A stretch of 27,419 nt of DNA. Source: Lentisphaeria bacterium UBA1732 (lineage in GTDB: Bacteria; Verrucomicrobiota; Lentisphaeria; Victivallales; UBA1829). A program made the translations under genes and the position numbers. The stretch lies in assembly GCA_002315855.1 (NCBI GenBank), contig DCIG01000006.1:1-27419 (forward strand), written 5' to 3'. The notes under the pieces are model-generated. The model worked only from the letters and a program-made list of their open reading frames with translations. It made no database searches and was not told the origin of the DNA. This document shows positions 16,531 through 24,233 of the stretch, piece by piece. The stretch's first letter is position 1. The number at the start of each line of letters is the position of its first letter.

Positions 16531-16649
16531 CCTCTATTAATTGTTTGCTGCGCATTTCGCTTCATAATAAGTTTTTCCGGTGTTTTTTCACGGAAAACGA
16601 CCTTATTATCACCGCCGATAAAAACACATCAGCAATCAATTAATAGAGG
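16531..16649. repeat. 119-bp imperfect palindromic element in the acpP leader
   Basis: The outer arms CCTCTATTAATTGTTTGCTG (16531-16550) and the reverse complement of 16630-16649 match at 19 of 20 positions. An inner pair ATAATAAG/CTTATTAT (16564-16571 and 16602-16609) and a central pair around TTTTCCG(G)TG/CACGGAAAA flank a T6 loop. The whole can fold into one long cruciform or RNA hairpin with two asymmetric bulges. It is unrelated in sequence to the 165-bp repeat family. It may be a MITE-like insertion or a leader RNA structure. Confidence 0.85.
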
Positions 16650-16682
16650 CACCCATTGTATTTCACAACAGTTTCTGTTTAT

Positions 16683-16711
16683 AATATACACCTGTTTCAG
16701 GACGATTACAA
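16683..16711 (-). promoter_or_regulatory. Probable acpP promoter
   Basis: On the minus strand TTGTAA (16706-16711) and TATATT (16683-16688) are spaced by 17 nt. The predicted start near 16676 gives an acpP leader of about 185 nt containing the 119-bp palindrome. Confidence 0.65.
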
Positions 16712-16741
16712 ACAGAAATTTTCATTATTTTATATTTTTAT

Positions 16742-16786
16742 CTGCATTTCTTTCAAATATAAAGGTATAGAGAAAGAAAAATGCAG
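16742..16786. other. Hairpin downstream of fabG
   Basis: CTGCATTTCTTTC (16742-16754) pairs with GAAAGAAAAATGCAG (16772-16786), with two unpaired bases and a 17-nt loop. It lies 5 nt beyond the fabG stop on the minus strand. No T run follows, so it is either a weak terminator or an RNA-end-stabilising hairpin. Confidence 0.45.
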
Positions 16787-16791
16787 ACAAC

Positions 16792-17535
16792 TCACATCAG
16801 AAAACCACCGCAGACATTGATGACCTGACCGGTAACATAGTCGGAATCAGGACCGGCAAGGAATGCGACAACGTTTGCGACATCAGCGGGTTTGCCGCCG
16901 CGTTTCAGCGGAATCATCGTGAGGAAGAAATCTTTGGCTTCCTGCGGGAGATTTTCGGTCATGTCGGTCATGATATAGCCGGGAGCAACAGCGTTGACCA
17001 TGATATTGCGGCTGCCGAGTTCCTTGGCGACCGATTTGGTAATCCCGATCACGCCTGCTTTGGAAGCGGAATAGTTCACCTGACCGGCGTTTCCGGCTCT
17101 GCCGACGACGCTGGAAATATTCACGATTTTTCCGTAACGAGCCTTCATCATCGGACGAATAGCAGCCTTGATGAAGTTGAATGTGCCTTTCAGGTTCACG
17201 GCAATTACGGCATCCCAGTCTGCTTCGCTCATGCGTATCAGCAGATTATCCTTGGTAATACCGGCGCAGTTCACGAGGATGTCGATACGTCCGTAGGTAT
17301 CCAGAACTTTCTTCACTGCGGCATCCGCATCCTCCGCTTTTGCCACATTGGCGGCAATCGCGATGGCATCAATACCGGCTTCTTTGAACTCAGCGACGGT
17401 CTTTTCAGCTGTTTCGAGCAAGATGTCGACGACAGCAAGTTTCGCGCCTTCCTGAGCGAGACGTTCACAAATGGCGCGCCCGATACCGCGAGCACCGCCC
17501 GTTACGAGAGCGACTCTGTCTTCCATTTTTTTCAT
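16792..17535 (-). CDS. fabG: 3-oxoacyl-[ACP] reductase
   Basis: A 247-aa short-chain dehydrogenase. The NADPH-binding motif is TGGARGIG (12-19), followed by NVAKAEDAD and LVNCAGIT. The catalytic residues are S142 (NISSVVG), Y155 and K159 (YSASK). The C-terminus GPDSDYVTGQVINVCGGFLM is FabG-specific. AGGAG lies 9 nt before the ATG. It reduces beta-ketoacyl-ACP in fatty acid elongation. It sits 110 nt downstream of fabD and upstream of acpP. A 7-bp hairpin (17561-17581) without a T run lies just before its ribosome-binding site. Confidence 0.95.
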   Translation of the reverse strand: MKKMEDRVALVTGGARGIGRAICERLAQEGAKLAVVDILLETAEKTVAEFKEAGIDAIAIAANVAKAEDADAAVKKVLDTYGRIDILVNCAGITKDNLLIRMSEADWDAVIAVNLKGTFNFIKAAIRPMMKARYGKIVNISSVVGRAGNAGQVNYSASKAGVIGITKSVAKELGSRNIMVNAVAPGYIMTDMTENLPQEAKDFFLTMIPLKRGGKPADVANVVAFLAGPDSDYVTGQVINVCGGFLM

Positions 17536-17645
17536 TGTAATATTCTCCTTTTATTGGATTTCATTCACCCCGGATGAATGACTTCCGATAATTCCGAAAG
17601 AACGGAACGGTTATCAAAAGTCAACACACAAGAGGTATCCTTTTT

Positions 17646-18560
17646 TCAATTTGCAGACAAGCCGGAAGCATCGGAGCAATTCTGCAAGGATGCACCGGGG
17701 ATAATTTTGTGGATGAGACCGGTTACGACATTGCCGGGGCCGAACTCGATGAAGCGTTCCGCACCGAGCTGTTCCGCCATCAGAAGCACGGATGTCTCCC
17801 AGCGGACACTGCCATTTACCTGACGCATGAGATTCTCGCGAATGGAGTCCGGCTCACCCGCAGGTTTGGCAGTGAAGTTATGAATTACGGGGAAAGCAGG
17901 CGTCTGCATCGGAGTGGCATCCAAAGCCGGACGCAGACCGGCGGCGGCAGAATTCATCAGTCGGCTATGGAACGATCCGGAAACTTTCAGGGGGACAGCA
18001 CGACGCACACCGCGATTTTTCAGTTCATCACAGGCACGATTGACACGATCCACCGGACCGCTGATCACGATTTGACCGGGACAATTGAAATTTGCGACAT
18101 CCAAATCGCAGAGGGAGCAAACCTCTTCCACGACTTCCGGCGTACTGCCGATGACAGCCGCCATTCCTCCCGGATTTTCCTGACAAGCCTTTTCCATCAG
18201 GGCAGCACGTTTGCTGACCAGAAGCAAACCGTCTTCAAACGAAAAAGCTCCGGCGGCAGCAAACGCGGCATATTCGCCGAGGCTGAGGCCGGCAGCGGCA
18301 ACCGGATTTTCTTCCGGGTTGCGTTCCAAGTAGGCGGCAAGACAAGCCAGACTCATCGTATAAATGGCTGGCTGGCAATTTGCAGTTTCAGTCAGGGCTT
18401 CTTCAGGACCTTCAAAACAGAGTTGAGAAAGAGAACGCCCAAGTGCGGCATCCGCACGGTCAAAAATGGATTTGGCGGCAGGGGAAGTCTCGTATAATTC
18501 GCGTCCCATGCCCACTTTCTGAGCTCCCTGACCGGAAAAAACAAAGGCTGTTTTCATCAT
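17646..18560 (-). CDS. fabD: Malonyl-CoA:ACP transacylase
   Basis: A 304-aa acyltransferase that loads malonate onto ACP. It begins AFVFSGQGAQKVGMG. The nucleophile S93 is in GLSLGEY, the catalytic His H197 is in VSGSFHSRLM, and the C-terminal FIEFGPGNVVTGLI is typical. AGGA lies 8 nt before the first ATG. It follows tyrS by 33 nt. The genes fabD, fabG, acpP and fabF are in the canonical order, without fabH or plsX. Confidence 0.95.
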   Translation of the reverse strand: MMKTAFVFSGQGAQKVGMGRELYETSPAAKSIFDRADAALGRSLSQLCFEGPEEALTETANCQPAIYTMSLACLAAYLERNPEENPVAAAGLSLGEYAAFAAAGAFSFEDGLLLVSKRAALMEKACQENPGGMAAVIGSTPEVVEEVCSLCDLDVANFNCPGQIVISGPVDRVNRACDELKNRGVRRAVPLKVSGSFHSRLMNSAAAGLRPALDATPMQTPAFPVIHNFTAKPAGEPDSIRENLMRQVNGSVRWETSVLLMAEQLGAERFIEFGPGNVVTGLIHKIIPGASLQNCSDASGLSAN

Positions 18561-18593
18561 CGTATTTGTCCTTATCGTTCACCCGAAGATGGG

Positions 18594-19883
18594 TTACTTC
18601 AGAATGATTTGTTTGAAATTCTTCTTGCCCGATTTCAACATGAAATGACCGTTCTGAATATCGGCGGCTTTCACCATGTGCTTGAAGTCGGAGATTTTGA
18701 CATCATCAATCGAAACCGCATTGCCCTGAATCAGGCGGCGGGCTTCACTGGTGGATTTGCACAGTCCGGCTTCCACAAGCAGGGACGGAAGCGCCATACC
18801 GTCATTTTCAAATGAGGCACGGGGGAGTTCCACAGACGGCAGATCGGCGGCAGCGGAGGCAGGATCGATTTTCCCGACATCACTGCTCGTCGGAATCAGG
18901 TGCTGCGGGTCGGCGAAGCCGAAACGCATACCGGCGGCAAGATAAGCCTTGCGGGCTTCGTCTGCGCCATGGGTCAGCTTGGTGGCTTCATAAGCAAGAA
19001 CTTCCTTGGCACGGTTGATGTTGCCGCATTCTGCCAGCGCGATGGCTTCTTCCAGCGGCAGGTCGATGGCGAATTTCTTCAGCAAATCAGGAACCATCGA
19101 GTCATCGGTATTGCGCCAGAACTGATAGTAGTCGAAAACCGGTGTTTTCGCCGGGTCAAGCCACACGCTTGCACCACCGATGGATTTGCCGAATTTCTGC
19201 CCGGTGGCAGGATTCATCAGCAGAGGAATGGTCAGGCAGTCGACCTCACGTTCTTCGTTCCACATGCGGCGGACGAGTTCCGTACCGGCAACCATGTTGC
19301 CCCACTGATCCTGACCGCCGATTTCCAGTGTGCAGTTGTATTCCTTGTTCAGGTGGTAAAAATCGTACCCCTGAAGCAGAGAATAGGAAAATTCAAGGAA
19401 AGACAGCCCGTTTTCGAGGCGGCTTTCCACAGATTTCTGCGCAAGCATACGGTTCACGGAGAATCTGCTGCCGATGTCGCGGAGAAAGTCGAGAAGGAGC
19501 AGGTTTCCGAACCAGTCATTGTTGTTCACGAAGTAGGCTTCGCCATTTTCCAGAGTGATGTAACGTGACAGCTGTTTTTTCAGGCATTCCACATTGTTTG
19601 CCACGATTTCTTTCGTCATCATCACACGGGCAGTACTGCGTCCTGTTGGGTCGCCGATTTGCCCCGTGGCACCGCCGACCAGCACAGTCGGGATATGTCC
19701 GGCTTTCTGCAGAAGACGCATTGCCATCACGGGCAGAAGATGCCCCACGTGCAGACTGTCTCCGGTGGGATCGAATCCGCAATAATACACGACTTTTTCC
19801 GTGGTAAGCTTCTTTTCGATGGCTGCGGAATCGGTTTCCTGGTAAATGAAACCACGTGCTTTGAGTTCCTGATAGATGTTCAT
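18594..19883 (-). CDS. tyrS: Tyrosyl-tRNA synthetase
   Basis: A 429-aa class I aminoacyl-tRNA synthetase of the bacterial type. The HIGH-equivalent is HVGH (45-48), preceded by CGFDPTGDSL. Tyr-binding QDQWGN is at 191-196, and the KMSKS-equivalent is KFGKS (230-234). A C-terminal S4-like RNA-binding domain (from about 365, LPSLLVEAGLCKSTSEARRLI) is present. The ATG at 19883 is chosen because upstream residues in frame are not conserved-looking. No clear Shine-Dalgarno is seen. It heads the long minus-strand gene run and may be read from a promoter beyond the repeat copy at 20022-20183. Confidence 0.95.
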   Translation of the reverse strand: MNIYQELKARGFIYQETDSAAIEKKLTTEKVVYYCGFDPTGDSLHVGHLLPVMAMRLLQKAGHIPTVLVGGATGQIGDPTGRSTARVMMTKEIVANNVECLKKQLSRYITLENGEAYFVNNNDWFGNLLLLDFLRDIGSRFSVNRMLAQKSVESRLENGLSFLEFSYSLLQGYDFYHLNKEYNCTLEIGGQDQWGNMVAGTELVRRMWNEEREVDCLTIPLLMNPATGQKFGKSIGGASVWLDPAKTPVFDYYQFWRNTDDSMVPDLLKKFAIDLPLEEAIALAECGNINRAKEVLAYEATKLTHGADEARKAYLAAGMRFGFADPQHLIPTSSDVGKIDPASAAADLPSVELPRASFENDGMALPSLLVEAGLCKSTSEARRLIQGNAVSIDDVKISDFKHMVKAADIQNGHFMLKSGKKNFKQIILK

Positions 19884-19923
19884 TTTTGCGTTTTCGATTT
19901 GGATTGAGAGTTTTTGATGAAAT

Positions 19924-19943
19924 CGGGGCGAACTTCCGCCCCG
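19924..19943. other. GC-rich hairpin in the tyrS leader
   Basis: A perfect 7-bp stem CGGGGCG/CGCCCCG with a 6-nt loop lies about 40 nt upstream of the tyrS start codon. On the minus strand it is not followed by a T run, so it is not a simple terminator. It could stabilise the leader or be the remnant of a plus-strand terminator (GTTTTT follows 5 nt later on that strand). Confidence 0.5.
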
Positions 19944-20021
19944 GGATGTTTTTATGTCAGGCGAAAGTCTCCCGGACAATGATTGTGCGCAGACAATTCA
20001 CCTTAAGCATTTTTCACGAAC

Positions 20022-20183
20022 GAGCTGATTTCAAAAGTCATCGTCAGAAAGATCGGGAAAAAATCTGCGTGCAATTGTCGGGCGCAGTTTGAGGCGGCTG
20101 CTTGGAACGCAGCCACAGAAACGCACTCTTGACAAATGCGGAAGAGATTTTCAAAGATTATGGCAGGACTTTTGAAAGTAACC
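20022..20183 (+). repeat. Dispersed intergenic repeat, copy 4 (full length)
   Basis: It starts GAGCTGATTTCAAAAGTCAT and ends GGCAGGACTTTTGAAAGTAA, with the middle block GTTTGAGGCGGCTGC identical to copy 5. AGAT/ATCT near the left and GGCTGC/GCAGCC in the middle can form internal hairpins. It lies between the divergent tyrS and decarboxylase genes. The rest of this 505-bp region holds the two promoters and the tyrS leader hairpin. Confidence 0.88.
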
Positions 20184-20192
20184 CTAACATAT

Positions 20193-20221
20193 ACTATATC
20201 CCCGTTCCAGACGCTTTTCAA
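20193..20221 (-). promoter_or_regulatory. Probable minus-strand promoter reading through repeat copy 4 toward tyrS
   Basis: On the minus strand TTGAAA (20216-20221) and TATAGT (20193-20198) are 17 nt apart. The start would be near 20186, at the very edge of the repeat, giving a tyrS leader of about 300 nt that contains the whole element. A weaker alternative, TTGTCC with CATAAA, lies between the repeat and tyrS. Confidence 0.5.
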
Positions 20222-20320
20222 GTGTTAAGAGTTAAATTCACTTGATGATTGAGACAGCGTTTTTCGGAAACTTGCCGACTTTTTGCAGACGCGTCTTGAG
20301 GGATTTTTTCATGAATTGAT

Positions 20321-20348
20321 TTGAAAATACTGGAAAGGGGTTTATCTT
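20321..20348 (+). promoter_or_regulatory. Probable promoter of the ornithine decarboxylase gene
   Basis: TTGAAA (20321-20326) and TATCTT (20343-20348) are separated by 16 nt. A start near 20355 gives a 34-nt leader with AAGGA just before the ATG at 20389. Confidence 0.5.
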
Positions 20349-20388
20349 ATAAAGATACACTTTTTATTTTTTGGATTAAGGAACAACC

Positions 20389-21549
20389 ATGAAAATTTCA
20401 GACATACTCCACGCAAAAGAATGGTCGCTGATTCGCCAGTCAACCGATGCCATTCAGACGCCTTTCCTCATTGTGAATCTGAACGTAGTACGCCGCAAAT
20501 ATGAGGAACTGAGTAAAAACTTTCCTTTTGCAAAACTTTTCTACGCGGTAAAGGCCAATCCGGCGCCGGAAATACTCAGCGTTCTGCGCGACATGGGCTC
20601 AGGATTCGATATCGCCAGCATTTACGAACTGGACAGACTGCTCCAACTGGGTATCAAGCCGGAACAAATCAGCTACAGCAATCCTGTCAAAAAAGTAAGC
20701 GACATACGGTACGCCTATGAGCACGGAATCCGTCTCTTCACCACAGACAGCGAATGCGACATCCGCAATCTCGCGGAATATGCACCGGGAGCAAAAATCA
20801 TTTGCAGAATCCTGACGGAAGGCGGAAATGCGGCGGAGTGGTCAAGTTCGAGGAAATCAGGATGCCATCCCGATACGGCAATTGAGCTGGTACTGCTTTG
20901 CCGCGAACTGGGACTGGAACCCTACGGAATTTCATTCCACGTAGGCTCCCAGCAGCGTGATATTGCTATCTGGAGTTCCTCGCTGAACAAGGTTACGCGA
21001 ATTTTCGAGGATCTGGCGGAACAAGGCATTCAGATGAAACTCATCAACATGGGCGGAGGCCTGCCTGCAAAATATATCTCACGCGTCAAACCCATGCGTA
21101 CCTATGCCCACGAAATCTCGAAGTATCTCGCCAATAACTTCGGCGATCATCTGCCTGAAATCATGATGGAACCCGGACGCGCTTTAGTCGCAGAAGCCGG
21201 AGTGCTGATTACGGAGGTGATTCAGGTATCCGGAAAGTCATCGGTTGACCCCGACAAATGGGTTTATATTGATGCCGGCAAATTCAACGGCATGATTGAA
21301 ACCATCGGGGAAAGCATCGAATACCCTGTTTACTGTGAAGCGGAAGGCGAGCTCAGCCAGCAGTTCATTCTGGCAGGTCCGACCTGCGACAGTCAGGATA
21401 TTCTGTACGATGACACACGTGTGCCGCTGCCTGAATGGCTGAATCAGGGCGACCGGATCTACTTCCTGTCCGCAGGAGCATACACGACAAGTTACTGTTC
21501 GGTGGAATTCAACGGCTATCCGCCGATGAAGACGTATTTCGTGCAATAA
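20389..21549 (+). CDS. Group IV PLP-dependent decarboxylase, likely ornithine (or lysine/ornithine) decarboxylase
   Basis: A 386-aa alanine-racemase-fold decarboxylase. K55 in FYAVKANP should bind PLP. DIASIYEL, FHVGSQQRD, INMGGGLPAKY and EPGRALVAEAG (phosphate-binding Arg) follow. C333 in AGPTCDSQDILY is the active-site Cys supplied across the dimer. Length and the SRK-GC segment resemble the alphaproteobacterial-type ornithine decarboxylases that start putrescine synthesis. Here the usual Phe of RKFG is Ser (RKSG). Carboxynorspermidine or diaminopimelate activity is less likely but not excluded. It is monocistronic, with its own promoter and a terminator at 21586-21624. Confidence 0.88.
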   Translation: MKISDILHAKEWSLIRQSTDAIQTPFLIVNLNVVRRKYEELSKNFPFAKLFYAVKANPAPEILSVLRDMGSGFDIASIYELDRLLQLGIKPEQISYSNPVKKVSDIRYAYEHGIRLFTTDSECDIRNLAEYAPGAKIICRILTEGGNAAEWSSSRKSGCHPDTAIELVLLCRELGLEPYGISFHVGSQQRDIAIWSSSLNKVTRIFEDLAEQGIQMKLINMGGGLPAKYISRVKPMRTYAHEISKYLANNFGDHLPEIMMEPGRALVAEAGVLITEVIQVSGKSSVDPDKWVYIDAGKFNGMIETIGESIEYPVYCEAEGELSQQFILAGPTCDSQDILYDDTRVPLPEWLNQGDRIYFLSAGAYTTSYCSVEFNGYPPMKTYFVQ

Positions 21550-21585
21550 AGCAGGATGAAACCTTCGTTTCAGACGGTTTCACGC

Positions 21586-21624
21586 AAAAAGAGGCGTTCT
21601 TACCGGATAAGAGCGTCTTTTTTT
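21586..21624 (+). terminator. Rho-independent terminator of the decarboxylase gene
   Basis: The stem GAGGCGTTCTTA/TAAGAGCGTCTT (one mismatch, one wobble) with a 5-nt loop is followed by seven T. A second hairpin, TGAAACC/GGTTTCA (21557-21582), lies just before it. Confidence 0.9.
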
Positions 21625-21635
21625 GTTATCTTCAT

Positions 21636-21664
21636 TTGATTGTTAAGGGAAAATGTGATATATT
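21636..21664 (+). promoter_or_regulatory. Promoter of the pyrophosphorylase-yraN operon
   Basis: TTGATT (21636-21641) and TATATT (21659-21664) are spaced by 17 nt. The predicted start near 21671 leaves a leader of about 90 nt before the ATG at 21761. Confidence 0.68.
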
Positions 21665-21760
21665 TACCTCATCAAAATAAAATAAAGAGAATCTCTGCTC
21701 ATTCGGGACATTCCCAATTAACAGAGTTTTCCTTAATTACAGATGAAAGGTTATCACGTC

Positions 21761-23188
21761 ATGCAAAACGAACTCCGCAGCCGGATTTCAGCCGCAGGTC
21801 AGGGGCATCTTCTGACCCATTATGATCAAGTTTCCGCAGAAGCACAGGCAAAACTGGAACGCCAGTTCGCCGACATCAACTGGGAAGCACTGCCCGCAAT
21901 CATCGCGGATTATGTGCTGAAACGCCCGGAAACAGCGATTCCCGCCGACCTGACCCCCGCACCGTTCTTTCCGTTCCCGCCGAAAACCACAGAAGACAAG
22001 GCTCTCTACGAAAAAGCAGCCGCACTGGGTGAAAAGCTGATTGCGGAAGGCAAAGTAGCTTCGCTGACCGTAGCAGGCGGGCAAGGTACACGTTTGGGGT
22101 TCGATGGACCGAAAGGAACTTATCCGATTACACCGGTTCTGCACAAGACTCTGTTCCAATATTTTGCGGAAAGCATCGCACGCATCTCGGAACGTTCCGG
22201 CACGAAACTGCACTGGTACATCATGTGCAGTGAGCTGAATTTCAAAGCGACCAAAGATTTCTTTGAAGCCAATCAGTTCTTCGGTTTGGACAATCAGCAG
22301 GTGCATTTCTTCGTGCAGGGCACCATGCCGGCAATCGGGCTCGACGGCAAACTCATCATCGCCGCCGAAGATTCTCTGGCACTGGCTCCCAACGGACACG
22401 GCGGAACCCTGCTGGCTCTCCGCAACTCCGGAGCATTGGACGAAATGAAGGCGAACGGCGTGGAATACATTTCCTATTTCCAGGTGGACAACCCGCTGGT
22501 CCCGGTAGCCGACCCGCTGTTTGTGGGACTGCACGCCTTGGAAGGCTCCCAAATGAGCAGCCGAATGCTTCCGAAAACATGCCCGACCGAAAAACTTGGG
22601 AATTTCTGCATCACGGGCGGACGTCTGGCCGTCATCGAATACAGCGATATGCCGTATGAACTGGCAAACCGCAGAAACGCCGACGGCAGCCTCGCATTCC
22701 TCTCAGGAAGTCCGGCAATCCATGTCATCAGCCGTACTTTCGTAGAACAGCTGACCGCAGACGGCACACTCAGTCTGCCGTGGCACAGAGCGGACAAGAA
22801 AGTGCCGTATCTGGGCGCAGACAGGACAACCGTCAAGCCGGAAACCCCGAACGCAGTGAAGGTGGAATCGTTCATTTTCGACTCTCTGCCGCTCGCCTCG
22901 AAAACCATCATCCTCGAAGGCGCACGGAAAGAAATCTTCGGCCCGACCAAAAACGCAACCGGCGTGGACTCCGCTGAATCCTGCCGAGCAATGCTGATTG
23001 AACGCGATGCACGGCGCATGGAACTTGCCGGTATCAAAGTGCCGCGCAAAGCAGACGGAACAACGGATGCAATCCTCGAAATCTCGCCTCGCCGTGTGGT
23101 GGATGATTGCGACGCTGTGGAATTTTTCAAGAATAATCCTGTTCTCACCCCGATTCAAGCCGGAGACATCCGGTCTTTCGGGAAATAA
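21761..23188 (+). CDS. UDPGP-family UDP-sugar pyrophosphorylase (UAP1-like, UDP-GlcNAc or UDP-GalNAc)
   Basis: A 475-aa nucleotidyltransferase of the eukaryote-like UDPGP type 1 family. The uridine-binding signature LTVAGGQGTRLGFDGPKG is at 102-119. VQGTMPAI, PNGHGGTLLAL, YFQVDNPLVPVADP and a C-terminal VKVESFIFDSLP block follow. All match the UAP (UDP-N-acetylhexosamine pyrophosphorylase) subgroup more than UDP-glucose enzymes. It makes UDP-sugar from UTP and sugar-1-phosphate for envelope polymers. The ATG at 21761 is chosen because GAAAGG lies 10 nt upstream. An ATG at 21743 has no ribosome-binding site. First gene of a three-gene operon. Confidence 0.9.
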   Translation: MQNELRSRISAAGQGHLLTHYDQVSAEAQAKLERQFADINWEALPAIIADYVLKRPETAIPADLTPAPFFPFPPKTTEDKALYEKAAALGEKLIAEGKVASLTVAGGQGTRLGFDGPKGTYPITPVLHKTLFQYFAESIARISERSGTKLHWYIMCSELNFKATKDFFEANQFFGLDNQQVHFFVQGTMPAIGLDGKLIIAAEDSLALAPNGHGGTLLALRNSGALDEMKANGVEYISYFQVDNPLVPVADPLFVGLHALEGSQMSSRMLPKTCPTEKLGNFCITGGRLAVIEYSDMPYELANRRNADGSLAFLSGSPAIHVISRTFVEQLTADGTLSLPWHRADKKVPYLGADRTTVKPETPNAVKVESFIFDSLPLASKTIILEGARKEIFGPTKNATGVDSAESCRAMLIERDARRMELAGIKVPRKADGTTDAILEISPRRVVDDCDAVEFFKNNPVLTPIQAGDIRSFGK

Positions 23189-23206
23189 CCTCAAGAGACT
23201 TTCAAA

Positions 23207-23554
23207 ATGTTTAAAATCGTATCACTGGCACACGAAGAAATCATCGTTGATCCGGAAGGGGCAGCTTCAGCACTGACCAAAGTGCTCAAACGCAATCACG
23301 CTTTCCGCTTCAATGGGGTCTGTATGCTGGAACATGAACTGCTCTTCGTTTTTGAACCAAGTGAGAACGGAGAAGAGGAAGCACCTCAGGAATTCGTCCT
23401 GTCCGATTTGGAGTCGGACGGAAGCGAAGACGAAATCACAGCCATCATCTCGCATCGTTATTTCGCAGGGTACAGCACACTCGCGGTATTCCCGATTGAC
23501 GGCAGGATGTGGGGGCTCTTCCGCAAAGAAGAAATGAAAGCAAAATCCGAGTAA
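23207..23554 (+). CDS. Conserved-looking 115-aa protein of unknown function
   Basis: Not recognised. It is a small soluble acidic protein without signal peptide or membrane segments. The N-terminal half alternates beta-like and helical stretches (FKIVSLAHEEIIVD, ALTKVLKRNH, LLFVFEPSE). A very acidic segment follows (about 74-85, DLESDGSEDEIT), then ISHRYFAGYSTLAVFPIDGRMWGLFRKE. It starts 18 nt after the pyrophosphorylase stop, and its stop overlaps the yraN start (TAATG). Genuine expression is therefore likely from context and codon continuity. The function cannot be told. Confidence 0.8.
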   Translation: MFKIVSLAHEEIIVDPEGAASALTKVLKRNHAFRFNGVCMLEHELLFVFEPSENGEEEAPQEFVLSDLESDGSEDEITAIISHRYFAGYSTLAVFPIDGRMWGLFRKEEMKAKSE

Positions 23555-24042
23555 TGCCCCCGAAGTTTTTCAGCCGCAAGCTCAAAACCTGGCGTCAGCG
23601 CATCGGACGCGCCGGCGAACAGGATGCTGTGCGGCTGTTGACCGGACTCGGTTATGTAATTCTCGCCCGCGATTACCGCAACCGGCGTGGAGAGCTGGAT
23701 ATTGTGGCACGGGACGGAGGAACGATTGTTTTCGTGGAAGTCAAAACACGTTTTTACCGTCCCGGTCAAAAAGAAATGCCGGAGCCGTGGAGACAGTTGA
23801 GGGATTCGCAGAAAATCCACATTTACCGCGGGGCAATTGCCTATATGGAATCCATTCAGGACATTGCAAAAAATATGCGGTTCCGTTTTGATTTGATTGA
23901 GGTTGTAAGGACGCGATTCACACCGGTTGCCATACGGCATCATACCGGCTTCATGGGGCGTCCGAAGTTTCAGGGGAAAAACACCCCTGCCCGCGTTCTC
24001 CGGCGGAGAAAAAACAAATCCGAAGATTTATTCGAGGAATAA
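23554..24042 (+). CDS. yraN: YraN/UPF0102 family putative nuclease
   Basis: A 162-aa protein with the UPF0102 pattern. RAGEQDAVRLLTGLGYVILARDYRNRRGELDIVAR carries E22 and D49 (cut here into GRAGEQDA at 18-25 and GELDIVA at 46-52). FVEVKTR (61-66) supplies E62 and K64, forming a PD-(D/E)xK-type nuclease site. A C-terminal basic extension (residues 130-160) is rich in Arg and Lys. The family is near universal and thought to be related to Holliday-junction nucleases, but its role is unproven. The ATG overlaps the previous gene's TAA, so translation is coupled. Confidence 0.92.
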   Translation: MPPKFFSRKLKTWRQRIGRAGEQDAVRLLTGLGYVILARDYRNRRGELDIVARDGGTIVFVEVKTRFYRPGQKEMPEPWRQLRDSQKIHIYRGAIAYMESIQDIAKNMRFRFDLIEVVRTRFTPVAIRHHTGFMGRPKFQGKNTPARVLRRRKNKSEDLFEE

Positions 24043-24107
24043 CAGATCGCCCGTTTATGCAATGCTGCAAACTGCGCAGTTTTCGGTGTCGAAGAAAAGA
24101 AAAATCC

Positions 24108-24135
24108 TTGATTTTTGGCGCGGGAATGCTATATT
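24108..24135 (+). promoter_or_regulatory. Probable promoter of the ECF sigma/anti-sigma operon
   Basis: TTGATT (24108-24113) and TATATT (24130-24135) are spaced by 16 nt. The start near 24142 gives a leader of about 285 nt that includes repeat copy 5. The site looks like the housekeeping-type promoters elsewhere in the window. No second, ECF-type autoregulatory promoter was recognised in 24043-24427. Confidence 0.6.
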
Positions 24136-24233
24136 AAAGGGATATTTGACACACCTGTCCACAAACAGAACATGACTTTGGAATGGGATGTCAATACGCT
24201 CAAAAAAACGCGGAATGAACTTCTTTTTCTCAA

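Noticed and set aside
17561..17581. TCATTCA/TGAATGA hairpin between fabD and fabG
   Set aside because: Only 7 bp and AT-rich, with no T run. Too weak to call as a terminator or attenuator.
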